This document shows positions 1 through 9,190 of a DNA stretch of 64,000 bases, one piece after another (positions within the stretch are counted from its first letter, which is position 1; each line of letters begins with the position of its first letter). The DNA is from Ceratotherium simum simum. Its lineage: Eukaryota > Chordata > Mammalia > Perissodactyla > Rhinocerotidae. Both the position numbers and the translations under genes were made by a program. Where the stretch lies: contig NW_004454179.1 of assembly GCF_000283155.1 (NCBI RefSeq), forward strand, positions 728,882-792,881, written 5' to 3'. A model generated the notes under the pieces. It was not told the origin of the DNA and did not search any database. It was given only the letters and a program-made list of their open reading frames with translations.

Positions 1-892
1 CAGACTAGTTCCTAGTGGGTTGTTCAATCTGAATATGAGAGCACAGATTTCTTCCCCTTTCACTCTCTTTTTTCTTCTACCTTATCCTACTCCTTCCTTG
101 AATGAGGTGTTGAGTGAAAATAAGGAATACTTGAATAGTAATACTTGAAGTTATGTTACGGGAGGTGGCCAAATCAAGGTATTGGGGTCTCCCAGCTGCA
201 GCAAACCCTGGAGTGGTAGGACAGATGGCATTCTTTGCCCCTGTGAAGTAGTCATATTAATTTACATGATTTTTGTCCCCTATTAAAGCACTGGGAAAGA
301 GTTTCTCTGCTTCCTGTTTCCACAAATGCAAGTGCTATAGAATTTGCTTTTCCTTAGCCTTATGTTTGGGGTATAGTTTTCTGCTCAAACGTGTAGCTTC
401 CCCTACCCCTTGGAGTTCCCAAGGAGTCAAAAAAACTGATCTCTCTCCAACACACACATACACTTCCCAGGGAGATGTCTCTGATGGCCAAGCTTTCTCA
501 AAGAACTTCAACCTTTGAATGCTTGTCCTAGGCATCTCCACCCCTGAGACTGTGGCTCCTGACTAATGCAGAGGTAAACAAAGTTCTGTTCTCACCTTTA
601 ACTTTATGGCAGGGGTGCCATAAAGGCTATTCCAGGGTGCCCATTCTAGTTGTTGCTTTGCTTTGAAGGTAATGCAGAATGCGACTTGGAAAGGATGACA
701 TCAGTAACACATTCAAGTGCCATCTTCTCAAATACCTACTCATAGAAACATCCCATCTGAAGGGATAATTCTTGATGGGAGAACACATTTTTGTGTATTC
801 CTAGGCTTTATGCCTGACTTCTACATTATTCTTTACTTATAGCTATGTCACGTCTTCCAGCCCAAGTTCTCTCCCTTTGGTGATAATACAAA
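1..892. other. Non-coding interval, no repeat recognised
   Basis: Contains no gene I can support. The two overlapping ORFs around 273-541 are opposite-strand shadows of one another with no recognisable protein signature. The only distinct structure is a short perfect inverted repeat at 602-625, listed separately. Confidence 0.6.
602..625. repeat. Perfect 10-bp inverted repeat (hairpin)
   Basis: The arms CTTTATGGCA (602-611) and TGCCATAAAG (616-625) are perfect reverse complements around a GGGG loop. Under equal base frequencies a 10-bp stem with a loop of five or fewer is expected about 0.4 times in 64 kb, so this is only mildly surprising. No known element is attached to it. Confidence 0.7.
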
Positions 893-1108
893 ATAATTAT
901 TATGTGACATTTTTTGAGCATTTACTGTGTGCCAGATTCTATGTTAAGCCCTTTCTTTATATTATTCCATTGACTCCCCCTCCTCTTTACAGCTCCATGG
1001 GATAGGTGTTATTGTTTCAGTTTTACAGATTCCAATTCCAAGATTACCAAGGAATGAGAAGAAGAGTCTGATTTTGAATCTAGGGTTTTCGCACTCAGTT
1101 CATATGCT
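893..1108 (-). repeat. MIR SINE (antisense)
   Basis: Reads as the reverse complement of MIR: a tttgagcatttactgtgtgcc motif, then an ATT-rich spacer, then a degraded 'ggtgttattgtttcagttttacag' region matching the MIR first-strand order. Old and diverged, with approximate edges. Confidence 0.75.
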
Positions 1109-1667
1109 TCATCATGTATATAGTTTTGTGATGATCATTCCTCTGTCCAACTGTGGCTTGTAATTCTTTACCTTTTCTTCCTGAATGATGGTATTGAACC
1201 ATACTTGGTTACGTGATCTGTGTGTGCTCAGCCCTCCTTCAAGAGAAAAAACAGAAGCAAAAAACAACAAACCAACAAAAGAAAACCCAACAACCCAATA
1301 TTTAATAGCAATTTCATACTGTGGTTTTATGTGCCACCTATTCCATTGAGGTTGTGACTGTTAGACAGAGGAATGAATCCATTGCCCTTTTTACTGGTCT
1401 CAGTTTCCAGGCTAAGCATATCTCTATGCTGAATGTAGTTCAAAGGGACCGTTAACCGAAGTCATTGACTTCGTCTGGGACTCACCTACAGAAACCCCAA
1501 AAGGGAAACTCCGGGGGAAAATGGTTCTTAAGCAGTGATGTATATCAGTTTCCTCCTTAAGAGATTTTTAAGAATAATTTTCATTAGGCTCATTCTTACC
1601 ATCTACTGGCATCAGACCTTCATCTTCATGTAAGCCATGACATTTTTACCATGACATGTTATACAAT
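1109..1667. other. Non-coding interval, no repeat recognised
   Basis: Holds an A/C-rich low-complexity stretch at about 1244-1300, an 8-bp-stem palindrome at 1457-1473 and a match to the NF-kappaB consensus (GGGAAACTCC, 1503-1512). All three are compatible with chance. Confidence 0.5.
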
Positions 1668-1807
1668 ATCAGACAGATAAGGGACCTTAAAAGCCATTTG
1701 GAAAACCCCCTCAAGTTATGAAGATATGGAAACTTAGGAATAAAGAAGTTAAATGGCATGTTCAACAAGACTAGGGTGAATTAACTCCACCCCATCCTGT
1801 GGGTGGT

Positions 1808-1935
1808 GGGCAGTGCTCAGGACTAGGACTCCATGCCTGAGTTACAGACCCGGCTCTGTGGTTCCTATCTGTGTGCCTATGGGAAAGGGATTTTGTTTCT
1901 TCCATTCAAAGATGTTGAATAAATTAATACCTTCT
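1808..1935 (+). repeat. MIR SINE fragment (sense)
   Basis: The core 'cccggctctg...ctatctgtgtgcc..tgggaaa' follows the MIR core order (CCGGCTCTGCC, CTAGCTGTGTGACC, TTGGGCAA). The stretch just upstream (1668-1790) resembles an antisense MIR-class element, but too weakly to list on its own. Confidence 0.55.
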
Positions 1936-2433
1936 CTTTTTTTGTTGTTGCTTTTAAGATTTAGTGAAATAATACAGTTAAACCTGATTTCTAAACCACT
2001 AGTATTATGTAATTCTTTACTGTCCCACTGTCTGATGCATCTCTATTTTCTCTATTGTCTGATTTCTCTATTTCTACACTTTATCATACTCAGAGGACAT
2101 AAGCTTAGGTTGAGAGAGTCCAAAAATAGATAGACTTTGCAGTTAGGAGATACATGAGTCTCTCTGTCACGAGGGAGAAAGAATTCACAATTTTGATTCC
2201 TCATAGCTTTCTTCTTCATCTTTCCAATAAACTAATAATTTTTATAATCATGGAATGTAAACAGGCTTGTGAGGAGAATCCAGAAAAATAGGCTTGATTG
2301 GCTATTTATGTGTACATTAGCATACACAGTGTCCCATGTGGGAGTGACAGTCAGTTATCTCCCAGCTCAGAGGTTATTAGCCAGCTAATGTGATGGTAAT
2401 GAAACCTACACGTGATGAGTGAGATTAGTAGTG
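1936..2433. other. Non-coding interval, no repeat recognised
   Basis: AT-rich sequence without an identifiable gene or repeat. The 106-codon ORF that overlaps its start runs through a MIR relic and is not credible as a protein. Confidence 0.5.
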
Positions 2434-2571
2434 TCACAGACAGGTTAAAATTACAGGCTTTTAGCTCAGGTCATCCTGGGTGGAGTGAAAGCCCTGAGAA
2501 TTACCGGTTTTGTGATTTTCAGCAAATTATTTAATCTCTCTGGGTTTCCTCACGTTAAAAATGGGTATACT
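2434..2571 (+). repeat. MIR SINE, 5' part (sense), split by an L1
   Basis: MIR core through 'aaattatttaatctctctgggtttcctcacgttaaaaatggg' matches the ACTTAACCTCTCTGTGCCTCAGTTTCC...AAAATGGGG order of MIR. It is interrupted at 2571 by an L1 tail and resumes at about 2754. Confidence 0.8.
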
Positions 2572-2753
2572 GGTGTGTCCATGTAGGTTCATCTATTGTA
2601 ACAAATGTTCCACTCTGGTGAGATATGTTGATAAAGGGGGAGGCTATACATGTGTGGGGGCAGGGAATTTGTGGGAAATCTCTGTACCTTCTTCTCAATT
2701 TTGCTGTGAACCTAAAACTGTCTAAAAAGATGTCTTGAAAAAATGGGTAGAAG
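2572..2753 (+). mobile_element. L1 3'-UTR fragment inserted in MIR
   Basis: The segment 'ggaggctatacatgtgtggggg' through 'ctgtgaacctaaaactgtctaaaaa' is the recognisable 3'-UTR end of an ancient L1M-type element. It is 5'-truncated to about 180 bp and ends in an A-rich tail. The 12-mer AATGGGTATACT flanks it at 2560-2571 and 2754-2765, a perfect target-site duplication. Confidence 0.8.
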
Positions 2754-2835
2754 AATGGGTATACTATTGTTACTAACCTTACTAGGGTTGCTGTGAGAAT
2801 GATGTAATTATGGACATATGTAAAGAGATCATGGT
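2754..2835 (+). repeat. MIR SINE, 3' part (sense)
   Basis: 'actattgttactaacctta' followed by 'agggttgctgtgagaatgatg' continues the MIR consensus (ATAATAGTACCTACCTCATAGGGTTGTTGTGAGGATTA) from the point where the left half stops at 2571. Confidence 0.75.
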
Positions 2836-3362
2836 GTTTTAAAAACACATCTGTCAATTCTGACACACCTTCCATCAAAACATGGAGTGTATGTCCCTTC
2901 TCCTCGAACTTGGATAGGACTTTGTGACTACCTTGATGAATAGCATGCAGCAAGGTGACACTGCATGGCTTCTGAGTCTAGGATCGAAAAGATCATGCAG
3001 CGTCTGCCTGTTTCCCTAGGGATACTCACTCTGACAGTCTTCAACTGCCAAGTAAGAAGTCTAGCTAGCTCAAGGCCAGCATTTGGAGAGATCCCAAAGA
3101 GAGAGAGAGACAGACAGAGAGACAGAGATAGCTGAACTCCAGTTGGTCCAGCCCCCAACTTTTGAGTCTGCTAGCTTAGGTACTACGTGAGTGAAGAAGC
3201 CTAGCCCCAGCCATTGTCTGCCTGCAACTGTATGAGAGAGCCCAAGCACAAACCACTTAACTGAGCCCAGTCAACTCTCAGAACCTTGAGAAATAACAAT
3301 AATAATAATAAATTATTGTTGTTTTATGCCATCATTTTTGTTATAGCAGATAACTAGAACAG
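2836..3362 (+). mobile_element. MaLR solo LTR, MLT1 group (sense)
   Basis: A degraded MLT1-type LTR. Landmarks are the CTTGGATAGGACTTTGTGAC region, 'gaatagcatgcagcaaggtgacac', and a 3' end with AATAATAAATTATTGTTGTTTTATGCC and a 'gttatagcagataacta' terminus. The 5' end is not clear. It contains a GA-rich run near 3100-3125. Confidence 0.65.
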
Positions 3363-3480
3363 AGCTTAACACCAAGGTATTGTTCTAAGTATCTCAATAT
3401 GAAACTCGTCTAATCCTCATGGCTCTATCGCTCCTCCATTTTACAAATTGGACAGTTGATATACAGAGAAGTTAAATGCA
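3363..3480 (-). repeat. MIR SINE, first part (antisense), split by an LTR
   Basis: 'gtattgttctaagtatctca', 'taatcctcatggct' and 'ccattttacaaattgg' are in the order of antisense MIR. The element breaks off at about 3480 and resumes at about 3973. Confidence 0.75.
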
Positions 3481-3972
3481 TCAGGTGGCTTTTTCCTGTG
3501 TAACAAATAACCCCAACATAGTCTAAAATGATTCTGCTGATCTTAGCCTGGCTCAACTGATCTTAGCTGGCTTTATTCATGCATCTGTAATTAGCTGTTG
3601 GCTCACTAGGGGCTGGGGAGTCTATGATGGCCTCACTCACATTTCTGGCCATTGACTCTTGTCATCTGGGGATACTGGACTGACTGAGCCATGTGATCTC
3701 TCATTATCTAGCAGGCTAGTCTGGGCTTATTCACGTGGTGGTGACATGTTCCAGGAGAACAAGTGAAGCCTTCAAGGGTTCCTGAGGCCTAACCTTGGGA
3801 CTGGTACAATGTCATTTCTGCCATATTTTGTTCATTAGAACAGGTCACAAGGCCAACCCAGAGTCAAGGGGTAAGGAAAACAGAATCTGCCTCTTAATGG
3901 GAAATCATATTGCAAAGCGTGAGGATACAAGTATGGAGATTCTTGGGGCCATTTGCAACAATAGGCCACATT
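3481..3972 (-). mobile_element. MaLR LTR, MLT1-like (antisense), inserted in MIR
   Basis: 'ctgccatattttgttcattagaac' followed by 'aggtcacaaggccaacccagagtcaagggg' is the reverse complement of the conserved MLT1 stretch (CCTTGAGTGTGGGCTGGACCTAGTGAC...AATAGAATATGGCA). It separates two halves of one antisense MIR. I could not resolve a 5-bp target duplication. Confidence 0.6.
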
Positions 3973-4082
3973 ATGTAACTTGCCCACTGTTACACAGGTT
4001 GTAAGTGACAGAGGCAGAATCTGAACCCAGGTAGCAGGGCTCCAGAGGGCATACCCTTCACTACCGCACTACACTGCCTCTG
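3973..4082 (-). repeat. MIR SINE, second part (antisense)
   Basis: 'gtaacttgcccactgttacacagg', 'aagtgacagaggcagaatctgaacccagg' and a 'ccttcactaccgc' end are the classic antisense MIR core and head, continuing the half that ends at 3480. Confidence 0.85.
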
Positions 4083-4184
4083 ACTATATGATAGCTACTG
4101 TTAGCTCTGGGTGAAAACCACCTTATAAGACAGGCAGGCTTCCATATCAAGTCAGGAACCCAAGGCTTTCATAGTATGTTAAAG

Positions 4185-4337
4185 CAGACAGATTGAATCT
4201 TTGTTTACCAGCTTACCAACTATGCTTACCACTTACCAGCTATTTGTTCTTGGGTAAATTACCAAAAATCATTGAATCTCAATTTCCTCATATGAAAAAT
4301 GATAGTTTTTCTAAGAGTTAAATAAAATAATAAGATA
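4185..4337 (+). repeat. MIR SINE, 5' part (sense), split by a DNA transposon
   Basis: 'accagctatttgttcttgggtaaatt', 'aatctcaatttcctcatatgaaaaatg' and 'agagttaaataaaataata' follow MIR order. It is interrupted at a TA dinucleotide (4336-4337). Confidence 0.75.
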
Positions 4338-4935
4338 CAGTCAGTTTTGCTGTAACACAACATATGCATTCCTAAAAATCACCATGCTATGCAAAATAAA
4401 AACCACAGGGCTTACGGGAAAAATGATAGAGGCATGAAACTAAAACATCAGTAACACACATTTGAAAAAAGAATAGGACTCTGTTGAAAATGGTCATGCA
4501 TTTTACATGATAAATGGTTAAGAAATACATAAATACTACAATAAATATGGCCCTGTATGAGAAAAAGACCTGGAGTTTGCTTGTGGAACTGGTTGTCAGA
4601 AGGGTTGCAGCTGTAAGTTATTGTGGAGTAGTGGATGGGGGTGATCTGAAATTGGATGAAAGTTGTGACGCCAGGTGTGGATGAGTTGACTCATAACTCG
4701 TCAGGAACTGAGGTAGCTGGTAGGTGTTTGAAGTATGTGCCTGTGTGCACTTTGTGTATTTCTAAGCAGATTGTTTCAGCTGAGTGAAGTCTTTCATTGC
4801 CCCTAGTGCTTCTTGCAGACAAAATTGTGCATGAGCAAACGAAATTCATATTATGTTCGACTTGTTCCCTAATCTATCAATCGTTTTGGAACAAGTGTGT
4901 GTTTTTCGAAACAAGCATTTAAACAGAATTGACTA
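4338..4935. mobile_element. Tigger-like (TcMar) DNA transposon remnant, about 600 bp
   Basis: Starts CAGTCAGTTTTG and ends CAGAATTGACTA, so the ends form imperfect terminal inverted repeats (AGTCARTTYTG shared). TA dinucleotides flank it at 4336-4337 and 4936-4937, and it lies precisely inside a MIR. TA target duplication and a CAGT start are typical of the Tc1/mariner Tigger group. No transposase reading frame survives. Confidence 0.65.
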
Positions 4936-5004
4936 TAGCATTGTTAGCATACATCTCGCACTTATTACCACTCAATAAATGTTAGCTCATTACTACTAAT
5001 AATG
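4936..5004 (+). repeat. MIR SINE, 3' end (sense)
   Basis: 'cttattaccactcaataaatgttagct' plus a short ATT/ACT-rich tail is the MIR 3' end (TAGTAAGCGCTCAATAAATGTTAGCT), completing the element broken at 4337. Confidence 0.8.
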
Positions 5005-6369
5005 AGGCCTTATTGAAGGTAAAAAAGGACATATCCTATTCAATGGCATTAATGTATGTGAAGAGAGGATGTGTGGGTGTCCAGCAAGGAATCTAGAAGA
5101 AAGTCCAGTGAGCAAGAATTGTCAATGTGTCCAGAGAATGCAAGTGTCCTGCCTTCATGGTAGGTAAATCTTGATTTAGAGATGGATGTGTCAGGCTTAA
5201 CGACACCAGTTATTAAGGTCATCCGACTTCCTCCTCCTGCTCCAAGTCCATGCTCACCCAGCAATCTTCTGATTATGATTTACCTCCTTGTGTCGTTAGG
5301 AGGCTGCATTCTCCTGCTGACATCAACATTCAGAACCACTTGGCAGTTACATTTGTCAGTGTAAATTGCTAAATTGGCCCTCTTCTTTGTACATCAGTCT
5401 CCTGTAAAGTCTCAGGGATTAATCAACTACAAGCACACTGACATATGCCATTTTCTGTATCTGCAAAGCTGAGGAGCAGATGCTGGAATGCTCTGACCCT
5501 GAGAAGTGACTGTGCCCTGCCAGGCCTGACAGCTGCCTCCCCAGATGACACGTTTACCCATCCTCCAACTGCAAAAACGCTGGCACATAACTGCGTCAGA
5601 TCTGGACACAGGTGCATGTGAGCAGATATAAACTAGGCTCTTTCTAAGGTCCCTTTCTTTTGTTTGTTTCTATAAAAGTGTGTGTCACTTTTATAGAATT
5701 AGGACCACTTTCTTCAGGCACTAGTAATTAGTTTCAACAGCTGGGATCTGAACTGCATCCTTACTCAGATTTTGGATAGCTGACTTTGAATGCATTTGCA
5801 CCTGCAAACACTGATTTTTCTCTTTCTTCAGGAGGTAAATTACCTTAGAAAGAAAAAGAGTGTGACATTCAGCTGTCTACTTTATGCCCTGTTCATCTTG
5901 AGCCAAACCTGAGCTAAAAAAACACACATGATTAGTGTCATCAAAGATAGAACTTGGAGAGAAATAGACTCTTTTCTTATTTTGCTTCATTGCAATACTG
6001 TCAGATATCTAACTTCATTATTGGGTCTGAAATGCACTACTTTTGAAGATGCCAGGTTTGCAATCATTTCTCTTACCAGTTGAGAGAATTTGTAGGCTTT
6101 ACCTCTGGATAAGCACATACTAGTACAAACAAACCAGAGATGTTTGTAGACATTTGTTGTGGTTTGAAGGCAAAAATAATTGGCCAATTAGGTAAATTGG
6201 AACCATGACCACTATCTGAAATCTTTCAAAATCTGCAAAATTCAATACTATCAATATCTGTCATCTCATAAGAATATCTTAATATTTAAACTAATTCAAT
6301 TGTAGTTTGCCTATTTCTAGGAGGAAACACCAATCCTCTATGGTTGCATACATTTTCATTGTCTTTAAG
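5005..6369. other. Non-coding interval, mostly unique
   Basis: I recognise no repeat or gene here. The region from about 5423 to 5620 is GC-richer than its surroundings, and the small ORFs overlapping it on both strands are shadows of one another. It contains the strong inverted repeat at 5668-5698. Confidence 0.5.
5668..5698. repeat. Perfect 13-bp inverted repeat with TATAAAAG arms
   Basis: The arms TTCTATAAAAGTG (5668-5680) and CACTTTTATAGAA (5686-5698) are perfect reverse complements around a 5-base loop, TGTGT. Each arm contains CTATAAAAG, so a TATA-box-like motif faces outward on each strand. A chance 13-bp stem with a short loop is expected well under once per 64 kb. Confidence 0.85.
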
Positions 6370-6540
6370 TATTCACTCAATAGCTCAATTATTTATGCAA
6401 CAAACATTTATTAATTACGTTAATTGAATTCCAGGAGCCATATTATGTGCTAACGATATAACAATTGTATGAAACTTGGCCCCTAAGAGCTCCAAGTCTG
6501 GTTGGGCAAAATACAAATAAATGAATATTTGTTATACGAT
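6370..6540 (-). mobile_element. L2 LINE 3' end (antisense)
   Basis: 'ttatgcaacaaacatttattaatta', 'ccatattatgtgcta' and 'gagctccaagtctggttgggcaaa' follow the antisense L2 3' end (CAACAAATATTTATTGAGCRCCTACTATGTGCC...GGAGCTTACATTCTAGTGGGG). Confidence 0.75.
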
Positions 6541-7240
6541 TAATTCATTCATTTGTTCAACAAATGTTTTTGGAGCACCTAAGTGCCAGGAGTTATTCTA
6601 GACATTGGGAATGTAATGACGAACCTGAGAGATGAGGTCCCTGCTTTGGTAAGCTTGCATTGTAGGAAACAGTCAATGAATAAGCAGACAAACAAGATAA
6701 TTTCAGATGGTCATGAGTGCTATGAAAAAAATAAAGCAGGGTGCATTAATGCAGAATGAGTTAGGAGGGTATAGTACTTTAGCTGGGATTATTAGAGACA
6801 GCTTCTTTGAGTAGGTGACATCTGTGCTGAGATCTGAATATTAGGAAGCAGTCAGCGGGAGGATCTGAAAGACGAGTATTCCATGCAGAGGAGTAGCAAT
6901 TTCAAAAGCCCTGAGAAAAGAACAAGTTTGGCACGTTGGAGGCTCCATAAACAAGCCAGCATGGCTGGAGCAGAACTGTATAGGACACGGGGTCAATGGT
7001 GTAGGCCGGGACCTCAAGACCATGACGAAGCATTGGAATTTTATCCTAAATGTGATAGGAGCTGCTGCTGGTGGTGGTGTTGGGGAGGGGTTGTTGAACA
7101 TTGAAATAGCCTGACTCATGTTTTTAAAAGATTGCTCTGACAGTCTGTGTAGGGACTAGATGGAAAAAGATGGCCAAGGTGGCTTTTATCATAATCCAGA
7201 GGGGAGATCATGATGGCAAGCACAATCTCAGTCGTGATTA
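6541..7240 (-). mobile_element. L2 LINE 3' region (antisense), about 700 bp
   Basis: Starts with 'cattcatttgttcaacaaatg', 'gtgccaggagttattctaga' and 'aagcttgcattgtagg', which is the antisense L2 3' end. It then continues into the L2 3'-UTR: 'agtgctatgaaaaaaataaagcaggg', a 'catggctggagcag' region, 'cattggaattttatcctaaatgtgatagg' and 'aaagattgctctgac'. The small ORFs here are incidental. Confidence 0.8.
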
Positions 7241-7425
7241 GGGTTACAATGTGGTTGGTGTTATAAAAGCTGTGTATAGAAAGAGCCACAAGAGCACAGA
7301 TGTGCGTGGGATTAACTCTGCTTTGAAAGGTGGGGAGTTCACCATGAGAGGCACGTGGATTACCGAGTGTGAGAGACTGGTATGCAGGATTGACGAACTT
7401 CCGTAAAGGAGCAAGGGTAAACATT

Positions 7426-7608
7426 GTAGGCTCTGAGAGATATATGGTTACTTGTTGTGACTATTCAACTCTGTTGTTACAGCTCAAAAGCAGCCATAGA
7501 CGATGCATTAATGAATGAGTGTGGTTGTGTTCCAATCAAACTTTATTTACAAAAATGCGCAGCCAGTGGATTTGGCCCATGGGCTATAGTTGGTGATGCT
7601 TGGTCTAG
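7426..7608. mobile_element. hAT-Charlie-type non-autonomous DNA transposon
   Basis: 'gtgactattcaactctgttgtta', 'aaagcagccatagacgatgc', 'gagtgtggttgtgttccaa', 'aactttatttacaaaaa' and 'gatttggcccatgggc' follow, in order, a very common mammalian Charlie-type MITE whose intact ends read CAGGGGTCGGCAAACT. The termini are decayed here. Confidence 0.75.
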
Positions 7609-7648
7609 AGGTTATTATCTCTAGCCTTGCTGAGTTTCTTCTTTTCCT

Positions 7649-7882
7649 CTATTGTGTCTTAGGCCATTTCTCTTCATCCTCACTCTTCTGGTTTGAGAAT
7701 CCAGATATTTTTGCTGCATTATTTAAATAATTTACAGCATCATCAACTATGATGCCCTCCCAAAAAATCTGCTCAAAGGATTGGTCTGATGGCCTATGAT
7801 AGATATGGTCTAAAATTTGCCCAAGACTCACACCAACTTCTTGGTGAAAACTTTTTGGTGAAAAGCCGGAGGCAGTTTTCAT
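7649..7882 (-). other. Unassigned 77-codon ORF, protein-like composition
   Basis: An ATG-to-stop frame of 77 codons starting MKTASGFSPKSFHQEV and ending SEDEEKWPKTQ. The composition is unusually balanced and hydrophilic for a random AT-rich frame, with a FEQIFWEGIIVDDAVNYL segment in the middle. I see no signal peptide, membrane helix or known domain. Two in-frame stops lie immediately upstream of the ATG, and I recognise no splice structure. It could be a piece of a decayed processed pseudogene or simply chance. It is unassigned and unproven. Confidence 0.2.
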
Positions 7883-7889
7883 TTCCTAC

Positions 7890-8654
7890 TAACTGCTCTG
7901 TCTTCTGAGTTGGTTTTCTGGCACTGAAAATGATTGATTACAAAGATGTTGGGGTCATATTTTATTAGCTATTGTCTTTGGTGCCTACATGCAATCAAAT
8001 AGCAAGTTCGATTGACTCAGAAAGTTTCCTATCGATCCATTACCCTCTGCATAAGTCAGAATCCAACCAAAAAATGAAATACTGTAAGTATTTAAAGTTT
8101 AATATAGTGAATTGGTATCATCAGTGATGAAGCTAAAAAGCTATATAGGGAGCAGTAAGATCATTCAGAGATTAACAACATAAGGAGCTGCTACCAACCT
8201 TAGGCAGAAGTGGGGTGGGGACAGAGGAAGGAGTTGGGGTTACTGTGGCCCAGGGACCTAGAGTCACCAGTCAGAAACTAGGCCTACTTGGTAGGAGCTG
8301 GAGCCATAGAAGAGACACAGCTATTGCTGAGACAATGCCCAAGACAGTGAAGTAGAGAGGAAATAACTTGAGTTCTTTCTTCCTTTCTCCTACTCCACAA
8401 GCACCTGCCAGTCCTTCCTCTGGCAGAAGTGATATGGAAGGCAGCTGACACAAAAGCCTGTGAAACAAAGTGAGACAAAGCAGGAGTGGAGGGAGGGTAA
8501 GTAGTGGATCTAAGGGAAACAGATCCAGCACCCACTCATCCTCTCTTCCTTTTTCCAGCAACCTGGTTCAGGTACTCATTGTCCTACCCCTGATTGACTG
8601 TGGTAGCACCTCACCAATTCCCCTAGTTGCAGTCTTCCACATGATTTAGTATCT
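7890..8654. other. Non-coding interval, unclassified
   Basis: Moderate GC, with overlapping short ORFs on one strand around 8271-8561 that look incidental. Parts resemble old LTR or LINE sequence, but I cannot name a family. Confidence 0.45.
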
Positions 8655-8960
8655 GGCAAAACTATAGTCAACTTTTATGACTGAACTCAGGTCACACCTC
8701 TTTCTGGAAATGTTTTTGATCATTTCCAAATCCACAATACTCTACTTGTTTGGAAACCCTGTACCAGGCATTGTTTCTAACAAGCCCTGGGCACTTAATC
8801 ATATACTTCCTTACTTTGGTTCTAAACATTTCTCCCAAGTAGACTGTAGGTTTCTTAAGTGCAGGGACCACACCTTCTATTTCTTTGTATTGCCTATAGG
8901 CCTGCCACATTGATGGGTATAAGTAGGTGCCAAACAAATACTCATTGACTGATTAGATTT
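8655..8960 (+). mobile_element. L2 LINE 3' end (sense)
   Basis: 'ctcaggtcacacctctttctgga', 'agtagactgtaggtttcttaagtgcagggacc', 'tatttctttgtattgcc' and 'aacaaatactcattgact' match the L2 3' end (CTAGACTGTAAGCTCCTTGAGGGCAGGGACC ... CAATAAATATTTGTTGA). Confidence 0.85.
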
Positions 8961-9146
8961 TAAAATGATAGAATCCTAAAGGCAAGAAGAAAACTTCACT
9001 TGCTAATTTACAATATCTTGAATAGCCACTAAGAGATTCTCAAAAAGTCAGAAACAGAAATTGGCTAAAATAGAAAAAGGTTTGCCGAGAGATCAAAATG
9101 AGGAGGGGACTTGAAATTCTTTCCTAGGAAAGATGAGTGGGAAATA

Positions 9147-9154
9147 CACCCACC

Positions 9155-9190
<36 letters not shown>
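9147..9190. repeat. (CACC)n(CA)n microsatellite
   Basis: Four CACC-type units (9147-9162) run directly into 14 CA dinucleotides (9163-9190). A compound simple repeat of about 44 bp, likely length-polymorphic. Confidence 0.95.

Noticed and set aside
1457..1473. 8-bp palindrome CGAAGTCA-T-TGACTTCG
   Set aside because: Eight-bp stems with short loops are expected several times per window.
1503..1512. NF-kappaB consensus GGGAAACTCC
   Set aside because: A single 10-bp degenerate match is expected by chance in 64 kb and nothing nearby supports it.
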